Shown here: positions 17,848 through 25,192 of the stretch, in pieces
Position numbering within the stretch: the first letter of the stretch is position 1
How the letters are laid out: each line of letters begins with the position of its first letter
Assembly (NCBI GenBank): GCA_039917935.1
Contig: JBDSIM010000033.1
Span: 1-64,000, forward strand
Origin: Chryseosolibacter sp039917935
GTDB lineage: Bacteria > Bacteroidota > Bacteroidia > Cytophagales > Cyclobacteriaceae
DNA: 64,000 nt
Reading direction: 5' to 3'
Notes under the pieces: generated by a model
Databases searched by the model: none
Seen by the model: only the letters and a program-made list of their open reading frames with translations
What the model was told of the DNA's origin: nothing
Translations under genes and position numbers: made by a program

Positions 17848-18390
17848 TATTTAAACAAATATTAAATATAAACCCATTAATTTAGCTCGAATAAGTGTCT
17901 ACGTGGCGGTGGTCAATCTTGTAGGAAAAAGAATCAGGGTAAATATTTTTAACTGCTATTACCTATGCTAACACAAAAAAACCTCCGTTCATCATCCCAA
18001 TAGTGGCCGATCATCCATCCAGGCGGAACAGATATGCTATTAACTACCCAACTGAAACATTTAAAAATGCCTATGAAAAGTCTGCCTCTTACGATCAGAA
18101 TAATAAGAAAAACCGCGGTGGCTGCTTACGCCGGCTTACGTTATTACGCTTCCGCTGCTGAGGGGCAAGATGAGAAATTTTCACAGCTAGGTAACGAAGT
18201 TTAGTGAAAAAAGGCATTTGTTTCAGCCAAATGAATTATAGAAGATTTTAACAATAAGGCCCAAGCACTGGAATAAACTACTAAAGGGTAAATACAACCG
18301 TTGTTATAAATTGTAACTGCTGGTTGAAAGTCTGCTTGGGGAATTTACTCCAGGCGGCTTTTTAATGGCGATCTTTTTTTATGTAATTCT
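17848..18390. other. Intergenic, low coding potential
   Basis: About 540 bp upstream of the response regulator. A 45-codon open frame (18067-18204, +) begins MPMKSLPLTIRIIRK but resembles nothing I know. I see no RNA gene or convincing promoter. The region adjoins a broken permease gene and looks like decayed sequence. Confidence 0.5.
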
Positions 18391-18852
18391 ATGTCCATGA
18401 TTGAGCATTATTTCAAAAGTATCTGCCGCCATCTCCTTCGAAATAAGGCAAACTTTTTTTTAAGTTAGCAGGGCTTACCCTTGCCTTGGCTAGTTTTCTG
18501 GTAATTGCCCTCTATGTGTCGTATCAATTGTCATTCGATCGCTACCACAATGAATTTGAAAATATCTACCGCGTCAACACAGAAAGAAAAGAAAACGGAA
18601 GGCTGGAAAAATATGGTATCCCCTACCACACCTACTATTGTTCCGTCCCTCATGGCGAATTTATTTGCCTTACCGGCCTCGTATTGGGTCATGAAAGAAT
18701 GGCTCAATGGTTTCGCTTACCGGACGGACTTCCCATGCTTTTTATTTCTCGGTGTGATGATGGTAACATTTTTTCTCGTCATTCTTTCCGCGGGTCACTC
18801 CGCGATCATGGCCGGACGAAAAAATCCGGTGGAGGTGATAAGAAACTCCTGA
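18391..18852 (+). pseudogene. ABC transporter permease (MacB/FtsX type), broken
   Basis: The start MSMIEHYFKSICRHLLRNKANFF (from 18391) is the classic N-terminus of the Bacteroidota MacB-like permeases. It hits a stop because an 8-T run (18454-18461) appears one base short: a ninth T would continue into KLAGLTLALASFLVIALYVSYQ and YRVNTERKENG. After about 18620 the sequence jumps, in another frame, to the family C-terminus FLVILSAGHSAIMAGRKNPVEVIRNS (ending 18852). Roughly 600 residues between, including the whole periplasmic domain, are deleted. Non-functional. Confidence 0.8.
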
Positions 18853-18908
18853 TAGTAGGTTGTCTATAAAGGATTTATTACTGTTTTGAAGTACTAAATT
18901 TCTGTAAT

Positions 18909-19166
18909 ATGTCAAGCAAATGGGTTAATCGGATTTTATACTGGATACTCATGGTGGTTTTGCCCGTAGGAATAGCGTTTATTTTGGTCACATTTTACGG
19001 TGCTATTTGGTTTTTGGCTTATGTATTTGTCCATCATCTGCTTTATAGGCCTTTAATAAATATTGCAAGATTACACAGCCTCAATGTTGTTGATGAAAAA
19101 GAGTTCTGGAGATTCTTTATTCCGTCTCATTCTAGTAAATATTTCCGCATGCTGTGGTTTGGCTGA
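18909..19166 (+). CDS. Small membrane protein, unknown
   Basis: 85 residues with one or two hydrophobic stretches (about 10-40, ILYWILMVVLPVGIAFILVTFYGAIWFLAYVFV) and a basic/aromatic C-terminus. Composition is protein-like, but I recognise no family and see no strong ribosome-binding site. It lies in a decayed region, so it may be a remnant of a larger gene. Confidence 0.4.
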   Translation: MSSKWVNRILYWILMVVLPVGIAFILVTFYGAIWFLAYVFVHHLLYRPLINIARLHSLNVVDEKEFWRFFIPSHSSKYFRMLWFG

Positions 19167-19458
19167 TATACTCTCGATAGTGTACTTTCAGGATGACCTT
19201 GTACAACCAATCCCAGCCTGTAAACATTGCTGGAGATAGGACGCCGAACAGCGGCATCGCTGGTGAACAACTGGCTAATGCTCTGCGCGTATTTCAACGA
19301 TTCAACGTTCCCGGGTCGCCAGAAAATTCGGAAAGCGGTTTTTCATTTCTTTAGTAACACACCTTCATCGACCGCCCATAAATTGGTGCACGGTAATTAT
19401 GGGAAAAAAATTATATTTGCGCACCTTTTTCAGTTTTTAACTGAATAATGACCGGTTT
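19167..19458. other. Intergenic before tRNA-Pro; nothing supported
   Basis: About 290 bp. A 73-codon open frame from 19227 shows no recognisable family or ribosome-binding site. No other feature seen. Confidence 0.5.
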
Positions 19459-19533
19459 CGGGGTGTAGCGCAGCCCGGTTAGCGCACCACGTTAGGGACG
19501 TGGGGGTCGGAAGTTCGAATCTTCTCACCCCGA
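19459..19533 (+). tRNA. tRNA-Pro with anticodon AGG
   Basis: 75 nt. Acceptor CGGGGTG / CACCCCG, D-arm GCGC...GCGC, anticodon stem CCACG / CGTGG with loop TTAGGGA (anticodon AGG at 19494-19496), T-arm GGAAG TTCGAAT CTTCT (one G-U), discriminator A, no encoded CCA. The body matches bacterial tRNA-Pro, but the first anticodon base is A rather than the usual T or G. Confidence 0.9.
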
Positions 19534-19536
19534 CTG

Positions 19537-19574
19537 CGCCCGCCGAAGCTCCGTCCCGGAGCGAAGGCGGGCTT
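19537..19574. repeat. GC-rich hairpin directly after tRNA-Pro
   Basis: GCCCGCC...AGCTCCG pairs with CGGAGC...GGCGGGC across an internal GAA/GAA loop. A related segment GCGGGCTTCG...GAGGCC recurs at about 19568-19591 and 19614-19637. No U-tract follows at once, so it is more likely a repeat or processed structure than a simple terminator. Confidence 0.5.
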
Positions 19575-19734
19575 CGCCATCGAGGCCTGTTTTTTAAATC
19601 AAAAATTTGACTAGCGGGCTTCGTACGGAGAGGCCCTAGGACATCAACAAAAGTTAAGCTCCTAATGGAGTTTGTAGGTATCTCGTGTTCAGCTGGAATT
19701 ACATACGGGCTGTATTTAAGATCTTGACTAACTG

Positions 19735-19866
19735 TTACAACGACACAAAGTCCGGAGCATGGCCTTTCAAACCAATAAGATCCTGCTGCACTTTGTAATA
19801 ACACCAGCATTCTTTTTCTGCAAAAGAGTATTCTTCGGTACTTAGATTCTCATTCCGGAAAGCCAT
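19735..19866 (-). CDS. Possible 43-residue ORF divergent from mobA
   Basis: An ATG frame (MAFRNENLSTEEYSFAEKEC...) of 43 residues, with a plausible acidic/aromatic composition and a CWCYY cluster. It starts 7 bp from the left palindrome of the mobA operator region. I recognise no family. It could be a small real gene sharing the operator, the remnant of a larger one, or chance. Confidence 0.25.
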   Translation of the reverse strand: MAFRNENLSTEEYSFAEKECWCYYKVQQDLIGLKGHAPDFVSL

Positions 19867-19873
19867 GGGGTAT

Positions 19874-19924
19874 TATCAGGCTATAACCTGATATTTGCAT
19901 TTAAATTATCAGGTTATAGCCTTA
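19874..19924. promoter_or_regulatory. Paired palindromes upstream of mobA (operator)
   Basis: TATCAGGCTATAACCTGATA (19874-19893) is a palindrome and TATCAGGTTATAGCCTTA (19907-19924) a near copy. Read together, AGGCTATAACCTGATA (19878-19893) and TATCAGGTTATAGCCT (19907-19922) form a perfect 16-bp inverted repeat. The right arm ends 1 bp before the mobA start codon. The arrangement is typical of an autorepressed antitoxin-type HTH gene. Confidence 0.75.
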
Positions 19925-20379
19925 TGAAAAACCCAAAAACGCTTCAAATCGAGCAATTAGACCGAAAAATGGTAATCTTTGCCAATTATCCTGAGATTCC
20001 AACAAAGGGTTGGATTCAGGGAATCAGAACAGCGTTAAAGATGTCGTTCCGGCAATTTGGAAGTCGTTTAGGAATAACGGCCCAAAGCGCACAGGAGATT
20101 GAGGAGCGTGAAAAAAATGGCCATATCAGTTTGAAAAATCTACGTGAGGTCGCTTCTGCCATGGATATGAAACTGGTCTATGGTTTTGTAGCGCGCGACG
20201 GCTCATTTGGAAAAATGTTGGAAAAGCAGGCGTTAGCCGTTGCCAAAAAAATTGTTATGCGGACAGATAAAACAATGAAACTGGAGGATCAAAGTGTAAG
20301 TAAACAACGAATTGAGAAAGCGGTGCATGAATTGGCGGAAGAAATCAAAAGGGAAATGCCCAGGTACCTATGGGATTAG
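19924..20379 (+). CDS. Mobile mystery protein A (HTH regulator)
   Basis: 151 residues. The N-terminal LQIEQLDRKM and the Xre-like helix-turn-helix GWIQGIRTALKMSFRQFGSRLGITAQSAQEIEEREKNG (about 38-75) with following AMDMKLVYGFVARDGS are characteristic of the TIGR02612 family, seen almost always next to mobile mystery protein B, a Fic-domain protein. By analogy with other HTH-Fic pairs it should repress the pair from the palindromes just upstream and may act as an antitoxin. The stop overlaps the native start of gene B (20370) by 10 bp. Confidence 0.88.
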   Translation: MKNPKTLQIEQLDRKMVIFANYPEIPTKGWIQGIRTALKMSFRQFGSRLGITAQSAQEIEEREKNGHISLKNLREVASAMDMKLVYGFVARDGSFGKMLEKQALAVAKKIVMRTDKTMKLEDQSVSKQRIEKAVHELAEEIKREMPRYLWD

Positions 20380-20433
20380 ATTTTGATTTGATAAACGGGC
20401 AAACTCCACATTAATGAAGAGGAGAAAGGTGGA

Positions 20434-20970
20434 TTGCTTATCTCCACAATTACCACACGTGAAGAACTGGACGAGTTTGAGCAGCAGGGCATTGAAAACG
20501 CTATTCAGTGGACCATGGGTAAGAAGTTCAAAAGAGAAGTATTGCTTACCGAAGCATTTGTAAAAGTCGTTCATAAAAAAATGTTCAGTGACGTTTGGGC
20601 ATGGGCTGGTGAGTTTAGAAAGTCCAACAAAAACATTGGCGTGGATAGGTACCATGTTGCGATTGAATTGCGAGCTCTTCTGGTTGATTGTAACTATTGG
20701 ATTGACCACGGTACTTCTCCACCTGATGAAATTGCTATTCGATTTAAGCACCGCATTGTACAAATACATTGCTTCTCCAACGGTAACGGCAGACACTCGC
20801 GGTTGATGGGGGATCTTATTATTGAGCACCTGTTAAAGCAACCAATTTTTACCTGGGGTAGCGATGACAGGCTGACAAAAAACGGAAAAGCGAGAGCAGA
20901 ATATCTTGCGGCTATTAAAGCAGCCGATGCTCAAAATATTAAACCGTTACTTGAGTTTGCCAGAAATTAA
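20434..20970 (+). CDS. Mobile mystery protein B (Fic domain), N-terminus frameshifted
   Basis: 178 residues in this frame. The Fic core HCFSNGNGRHSR (about residue 110) matches H-x-F-x-x-G-N-G-R, so His and the Arg needed for AMP transfer are intact. The family N-terminus MGLDFDLINGQTP is encoded from ATG 20370 in a different frame and stops at 20412-20414. One extra base around 20409 separates it from INEEEKGGLL, which continues into this frame. Either the gene is frameshifted and dead, or translation restarts at TTG 20434, where GGAGAAAGG lies upstream and the whole Fic domain is kept. Known Fic proteins AMPylate or otherwise modify targets with a nucleotide. Upstream partner: mobile mystery protein A. 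Confidence 0.8.
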   Translation: MLISTITTREELDEFEQQGIENAIQWTMGKKFKREVLLTEAFVKVVHKKMFSDVWAWAGEFRKSNKNIGVDRYHVAIELRALLVDCNYWIDHGTSPPDEIAIRFKHRIVQIHCFSNGNGRHSRLMGDLIIEHLLKQPIFTWGSDDRLTKNGKARAEYLAAIKAADAQNIKPLLEFARN

Positions 20971-21064
20971 CGGGTGACTCATCACATGAATTTTTATTGA
21001 TCCTTTAAACCAAGAGAATTTAAACAGGCTCTAATCCCAAAGCCGGGTCAAAAATCACAGTATA

Positions 21065-21271
21065 GTGTCAGATTGCCGTTTTGGTCAGTCTATCCGGGAC
21101 CGCAGAAAGGAACTCGGGATCACCCAGCCTCACCTTGCTGAACTGGCGGGTGTAAGCATCAATACACTGTACAAGCTTGAAAAAGGAAAGAGCAACCCAA
21201 CCCTGGATGTGCTAAATAAATTGGCTGAAGTAATGGGCAATGGAATTGAAATTGGAGGTGAAAAAACTTGA
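21065..21271 (+). CDS. HipB-like HTH antitoxin, orphan
   Basis: 68 residues, GTG start. Almost all of it is an Xre helix-turn-helix: FGQSIRDRRKELGITQPHLAELAGVSINTLYKLEKGKSNPTLDVLNKLAEVMG. This is the short HipB form that precedes hipA in many Bacteroidota. The stop is followed at once by an ATG (21272) opening MRKAGVYRNA, the usual HipA N-terminus, but that frame stops after 10 codons. The antitoxin therefore survives without its kinase toxin in this locus. Confidence 0.75.
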   Translation: MSDCRFGQSIRDRRKELGITQPHLAELAGVSINTLYKLEKGKSNPTLDVLNKLAEVMGNGIEIGGEKT

Positions 21272-21304
21272 ATGAGAAAAGCCGGAGTATATCGCAATGC
21301 CTGA
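21272..21304 (+). pseudogene. hipA toxin gene stub (10 codons)
   Basis: ATG at 21272 abuts the hipB stop (TGAATG) as in hipBA operons, and MRKAGVYRN matches HipA N-termini. A TGA at 21302-21304 ends it and the next gene's terminator follows directly. The remaining roughly 400 codons are missing, so the toxin gene was deleted. The identification rests on few residues. Confidence 0.45.
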
Positions 21305-21311
21305 CCGCCAA

Positions 21312-21343
21312 AAAAAAACTGCCCTCATTGTAGAGGGCAGTTT
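21312..21343 (-). terminator. Terminator of the ice-binding-like gene
   Basis: The perfect stem AAACTGCCCTC / GAGGGCAGTTT (21316-21326 with 21333-21343) is followed by a long T run on the minus strand. Confidence 0.85.
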
Positions 21344-21363
21344 CCATTATTCCTAAATGTTCA

Positions 21364-24279
21364 CTATCGTTTTAACAATAGTTTTCTATTAATTACCTGA
21401 TAACCGTTTGTGATTCTGTAAATATAAATGCCTGGCGGAAGACTGGCAGCGTTCAATTCGACCTTGTATAAGCCACCGGCTTTCACATCACTGTCAAACA
21501 GCGTGCTTATTTTATGCTCCTTTGTATTATATAACTCAACCAAAATGTGCGAATTTAATTCGGTGTTTTGAATTTCAATGATCGCTGTAGAATAAAACGG
21601 ATTGGGATAAGCGTTTACTTTAATATCTAACTCAGCCTTCCCTCCAGTTCTTGACGTGCTGGATGATGTAAAATGTGAGGAGCAGGAAGAGGTAACATCT
21701 GCGCTACATGAGCTTACGCAACCGTTTAATTCGGATACCACTGTATATGCTCCTGAGCAGTACACCGTGATGCAACGGGTAGTTTCACCTGTGCTCCATT
21801 TGTAAGAGGTCATACCTGATGCCGCACATAATGTGGTGGGTTGCCCCTTCATAGGGTAAAAATTACCTGTAATACTACACACTGGATTCGGGTTCACAAT
21901 TACTGCTCTGCTGCAAGTGTTTGTGCATCCGTTTTTAGTCACATCTAAAGAAACTGTACCCGCCGTAGTAACCGAGATGCAACGTGATGTTTCACCTGTG
22001 CTCCATAAATAGGTGTAACCGTAACCGTAAGGTGCACAAAGCTGGGCAGATTCTCCCTCGCATATCGTGCTGTTTCCTCCGATGGTGCTGGTTCCGTTGA
22101 TGGTGCAGGAAGGGGTAGAAAGGCTAACCGTTTTACTGCAAGTACTCGTGCATTCGTCTTTGGTTAATTTAAGAGTATAAGTCCCGCCCGAGGCAACGGC
22201 AATGCAACGGGATGTTGCACCATTGCTCCATAAATATTTGTAACCGGTTCCGGAAGGTCCGCAGAGGGATGTAGAAGTTCCCTCACAAATGGTGCTGCTT
22301 CCTGTGATGCTGCAGGCAAGCGGAGCCACTGTCACTGATTTACTGCAAGTGCTGGAGTATCCGTTATTGTTCACGGTCACTGAATATGTTCCGGGACCAG
22401 TAACCATAATGCAACGCGTTGTTGCACCATTGCTCCATAAATACTTGTAACCTTTTCCGGAAGGCGCGCAAAGCTGAGTTGATTGGCCTTCGTCGCATAG
22501 GGTACTGCTTCCAGAAATAACGCAGACAGGATTATTTGACATAGTAACTGTTTTGCTGCAGGTGCTTGTGCTCGTGCATCCCTCTTTCTTCACCTTTACT
22601 GAATAAGTACCTGCGGTGCTAACGGTAATACAACGTGTTGTGGCACCATTGCTCCATAAATAAGTGTAACCGTTTCCGTACGGCGTACAAAGTTGAATGG
22701 ACTGACCCTGGGATAAGGTATTACTTCCCTCTATGATACAGGTAGGTGGTAGTGTGACTTTAACTATTCTCTTGCAGGTTTTCTTGCATCCGTCCGCAGT
22801 TGTAACGGTAACAGAATATTCACCTTCCTCTCTAACGGTAATGCTATTGGTCTTGGCGCCTGTGCTCCACAGATAGGTGGATTTAGCCACGGATGGCACA
22901 CTCAACCGGGTTGATTCGCCTTTGCAGAAGGTGTTTGAGCCTTCAATGTCGCAGATAGGAGCGTCGGAAACCGTAACGGTTTTGCTGCAAATACTTGATT
23001 TTTGATTGTCTTTGGTCACCGTTACCGTAAATTTTCCGGCGGCGCTAACGGAAACGCACCGTGACGTTGCACCATTGCTCCATAAATAGGTGTAGCCCGG
23101 CCCTGAAGGGGCGCAAAGTGATGTAGAACCTCCTTCGCAAATGGTGCTTTTTCCAGTGATATCGCAGGACGGTGTGGTAGTAAGGACAATTGTTTTGCTG
23201 CAGGTACTCACACATCCGTCTGCACTTGTAATAGTAACAGAATATTTACCTGCCGCAGTGATTGTAATACAATTTGTGGTGGCTCCTGTGCTCCACATGT
23301 AGGTGGAGGTATCTGAAAAAGGTACGCAAAGCTCGTTGGATTCGCCTATGCAAATTGAACCGTTACCAATGAAGGTGCAGGTTAGCTTTGGGTTTACGGT
23401 TACAATAATGTGATTGGAAGTTACTTTGCCACCACATCCATTTGTATTGGTTACAAAATAATCACCAGCGGTGTTTACCGTGATCGTTGGTGCTGTGGAT
23501 CCGGTACTCCACATTCCACCATTATTTCCTGAAAGTGTTACACTCCCACCAGGGCAAAGTGCTGTGGGGCCACTTGCTGTAATGGTTGCTGCCTTAGTCT
23601 GGCCTTGTAACGTAACAATATTGTTATGCAAGGAAATAGCTCCCTCACGAGATAGTCCACGGCCAAGAAGTGTTGCGCCTTCCAAAAGGTGGATGGCACC
23701 ATTGGCTAATATCGTTCCCCGGAATAAAGAGTTGTTACCCAGATTTACCTGACCATTTACCTGCCAGTAGACATTACAAATTGACGCGCCATTTTTCAAA
23801 ATGACCCGCGAGTTAACCGTAGTGGACAGCGCACCATCTATCTTGAAAATAAACAAAGAACTGGCGTCACCTTCTCCGTCTAAAATGAGGTCTCCGTTTA
23901 AGGTAGACGCTGCGCCCAGGCAATAAACGTCCGGGGTGAGAACCTGGCCGCTGCCTAAGGTGGTACCGATAACGGTACCGCAAGTAACGGAGCTTATTTG
24001 GCTATAGGCCACATCGACATCCGTTGCCGCCTGCGCTGAAGCGGAATTAACCACGTGTTTTTGACCCACTAATATACCTGGCGGAAATGCATTGAAGGCG
24101 CCTACATTGGTGCCAACATCGCCGGTTACGGTGGTTGATTCTCCTATATTATTAAATGCACCCACCGCGGTAAATAAGGCAAAGGTTGAAGTCGTGCCTA
24201 AATCTGGAGCCTGTCCGTAATTGACATTTGGTATCAGCAACAGGGACACTGCTGCTGCCATTAGTAGTTTTATTTTCAT
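21364..24279 (-). CDS. Secreted ice-binding-like (DUF3494) protein with nine Cys-paired repeats and T9SS tail
   Basis: 971 residues. A signal peptide (MKIKLLMAAAVSLLLIPNVNYGQ) precedes a DUF3494 domain (about 25-230; FALFTAVGAFNNIGESTTVTGDVGTN...LFRGTILANGAIHLLEGA), the beta-helical fold of ice-binding proteins. Nine tandem domains of about 70 residues follow (235-875), the first divergent. Their pattern is C.I.G...ICEG.S..LCAPSG.GYTYLWSNGATTRCITV...G.YSVTV, with Cys pairs probably forming disulfides. The last 80 residues (VNAYPNPFYSTAIIEIQ...IYRITNGYQVINRKLLLKR) are a type A T9SS sorting domain, so it should be exported and anchored at the surface. Ice binding is inferred only from the N-terminal fold; many such proteins act as adhesins. 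Confidence 0.9.
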   Translation of the reverse strand: MKIKLLMAAAVSLLLIPNVNYGQAPDLGTTSTFALFTAVGAFNNIGESTTVTGDVGTNVGAFNAFPPGILVGQKHVVNSASAQAATDVDVAYSQISSVTCGTVIGTTLGSGQVLTPDVYCLGAASTLNGDLILDGEGDASSLFIFKIDGALSTTVNSRVILKNGASICNVYWQVNGQVNLGNNSLFRGTILANGAIHLLEGATLLGRGLSREGAISLHNNIVTLQGQTKAATITASGPTALCPGGSVTLSGNNGGMWSTGSTAPTITVNTAGDYFVTNTNGCGGKVTSNHIIVTVNPKLTCTFIGNGSICIGESNELCVPFSDTSTYMWSTGATTNCITITAAGKYSVTITSADGCVSTCSKTIVLTTTPSCDITGKSTICEGGSTSLCAPSGPGYTYLWSNGATSRCVSVSAAGKFTVTVTKDNQKSSICSKTVTVSDAPICDIEGSNTFCKGESTRLSVPSVAKSTYLWSTGAKTNSITVREEGEYSVTVTTADGCKKTCKRIVKVTLPPTCIIEGSNTLSQGQSIQLCTPYGNGYTYLWSNGATTRCITVSTAGTYSVKVKKEGCTSTSTCSKTVTMSNNPVCVISGSSTLCDEGQSTQLCAPSGKGYKYLWSNGATTRCIMVTGPGTYSVTVNNNGYSSTCSKSVTVAPLACSITGSSTICEGTSTSLCGPSGTGYKYLWSNGATSRCIAVASGGTYTLKLTKDECTSTCSKTVSLSTPSCTINGTSTIGGNSTICEGESAQLCAPYGYGYTYLWSTGETSRCISVTTAGTVSLDVTKNGCTNTCSRAVIVNPNPVCSITGNFYPMKGQPTTLCAASGMTSYKWSTGETTRCITVYCSGAYTVVSELNGCVSSCSADVTSSCSSHFTSSSTSRTGGKAELDIKVNAYPNPFYSTAIIEIQNTELNSHILVELYNTKEHKISTLFDSDVKAGGLYKVELNAASLPPGIYIYRITNGYQVINRKLLLKR

Positions 24280-25019
24280 ATAAAATTGGTAAAAGATTAC
24301 GCGCGGAAAATTCCGTTGTGAGGAATTTTTTTTCTTCCAAAGATTCGCCTATAGATTGGAACAAACTCACAAGTACTAATGTTATGCCTTCAGCGATACT
24401 GAGCCTACGCACTCCATTGCCACTAATATTTTTTATCGCGTAGAGGAATAACTACAACTCAAATTTTAAATCCCATCCCGACATGCCAATCAGAAACCTG
24501 GAGACAGCCGCGACAAATCCTAAAATTGAAAATTCAATTTTGGGCTTAACCGAGTATCTCGGAATGACTCACCAGTAAATAGCATCTCGCCTCCTTCCTT
24601 ACTTATAGTCCCCCTTTATCGAAAGCACTAATTTGTAATCGAAATCATTAGAAGGATGACATTCTTATAGGGACCTGGTCGCCATTAGTGGAGTTTGCTT
24701 ACAACTCTTCGCACCGGTCGGAATGTCAACCGTTCACTCTTTAAATTAGGTGCCATAGCAGAATTCGAGGATTTGAACAATTATGCCCAACCTTTCCTGA
24801 ACAACGCTATCAATGAAATCGGGGCTGAAAGGTTTTCAATACAGAAAAATTAACCGTACCCCAGTTCCTCGTGTAAGAATGGAATATTGCTTAAGGGTAT
24901 TAGGTTGAGTTCGAAAGCGAGATTTGTCATGGCCAAGAAGTCTGAAGGAGGCTGCCTCTTCATCATAATTCTTGCATAATCGACGAGATAACTATATATT
25001 TTGTTATAATATAGGTGTC
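24280..25019. other. Intergenic, degenerate sequence
   Basis: About 740 bp between the ice-binding-like gene and a permease remnant. Near 24700-24852 a 50-codon frame ends in LFKLGAIAEFEDLNNYAQPF...RFSIQKN, which looks like a C-terminal gene fragment I cannot identify. No promoter, RNA or intact gene supported. Confidence 0.45.
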
Positions 25020-25124
25020 ATGCTCCAACACTACATGCGTATGTCGTTCTGCGGCCTCGTGCGGAATAAAGACTATACCATTATAAACGTCTTCGGATTA
25101 AGTGTTGGCATAACTAAATCGTAA
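25020..25124 (+). pseudogene. ABC permease N-terminal fragment
   Basis: 34 codons from ATG 25020: MLQHYMRMSFCGLVRNKDYT followed by INVFGLSVGIT, the unmistakable start of MacB/FtsX-type permeases of Bacteroidota (usual form: RNLxRNKxYxxINIxGLxxG). A TAA follows and the next gene begins 68 bp later, so about 95 percent of the gene is gone. It is a second copy, unrelated in sequence to the remnant at 18391. Confidence 0.7.
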
Positions 25125-25192
25125 TCCATTTATTTAATTCTTTTTTCTCACTAGATTTCCATAAGGCTCCCATTAAACAAACCTGTGCTAAA

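Noticed and set aside
19227..19448. 73-codon plus-strand ORF before tRNA-Pro
   Set aside because: No family resemblance and no ribosome-binding site, in decayed sequence.
19430..19810. 126-codon minus-strand ORF through tRNA-Pro
   Set aside because: Its C-terminal half is the antisense translation of the tRNA (GVRRFELPTPTS type), a well-known artefact.
19534..19860. GIY-YIG endonuclease gene after tRNA
   Set aside because: The hairpin near the tRNA recalled such loci, but no GIY-YIG motif is found in any frame.
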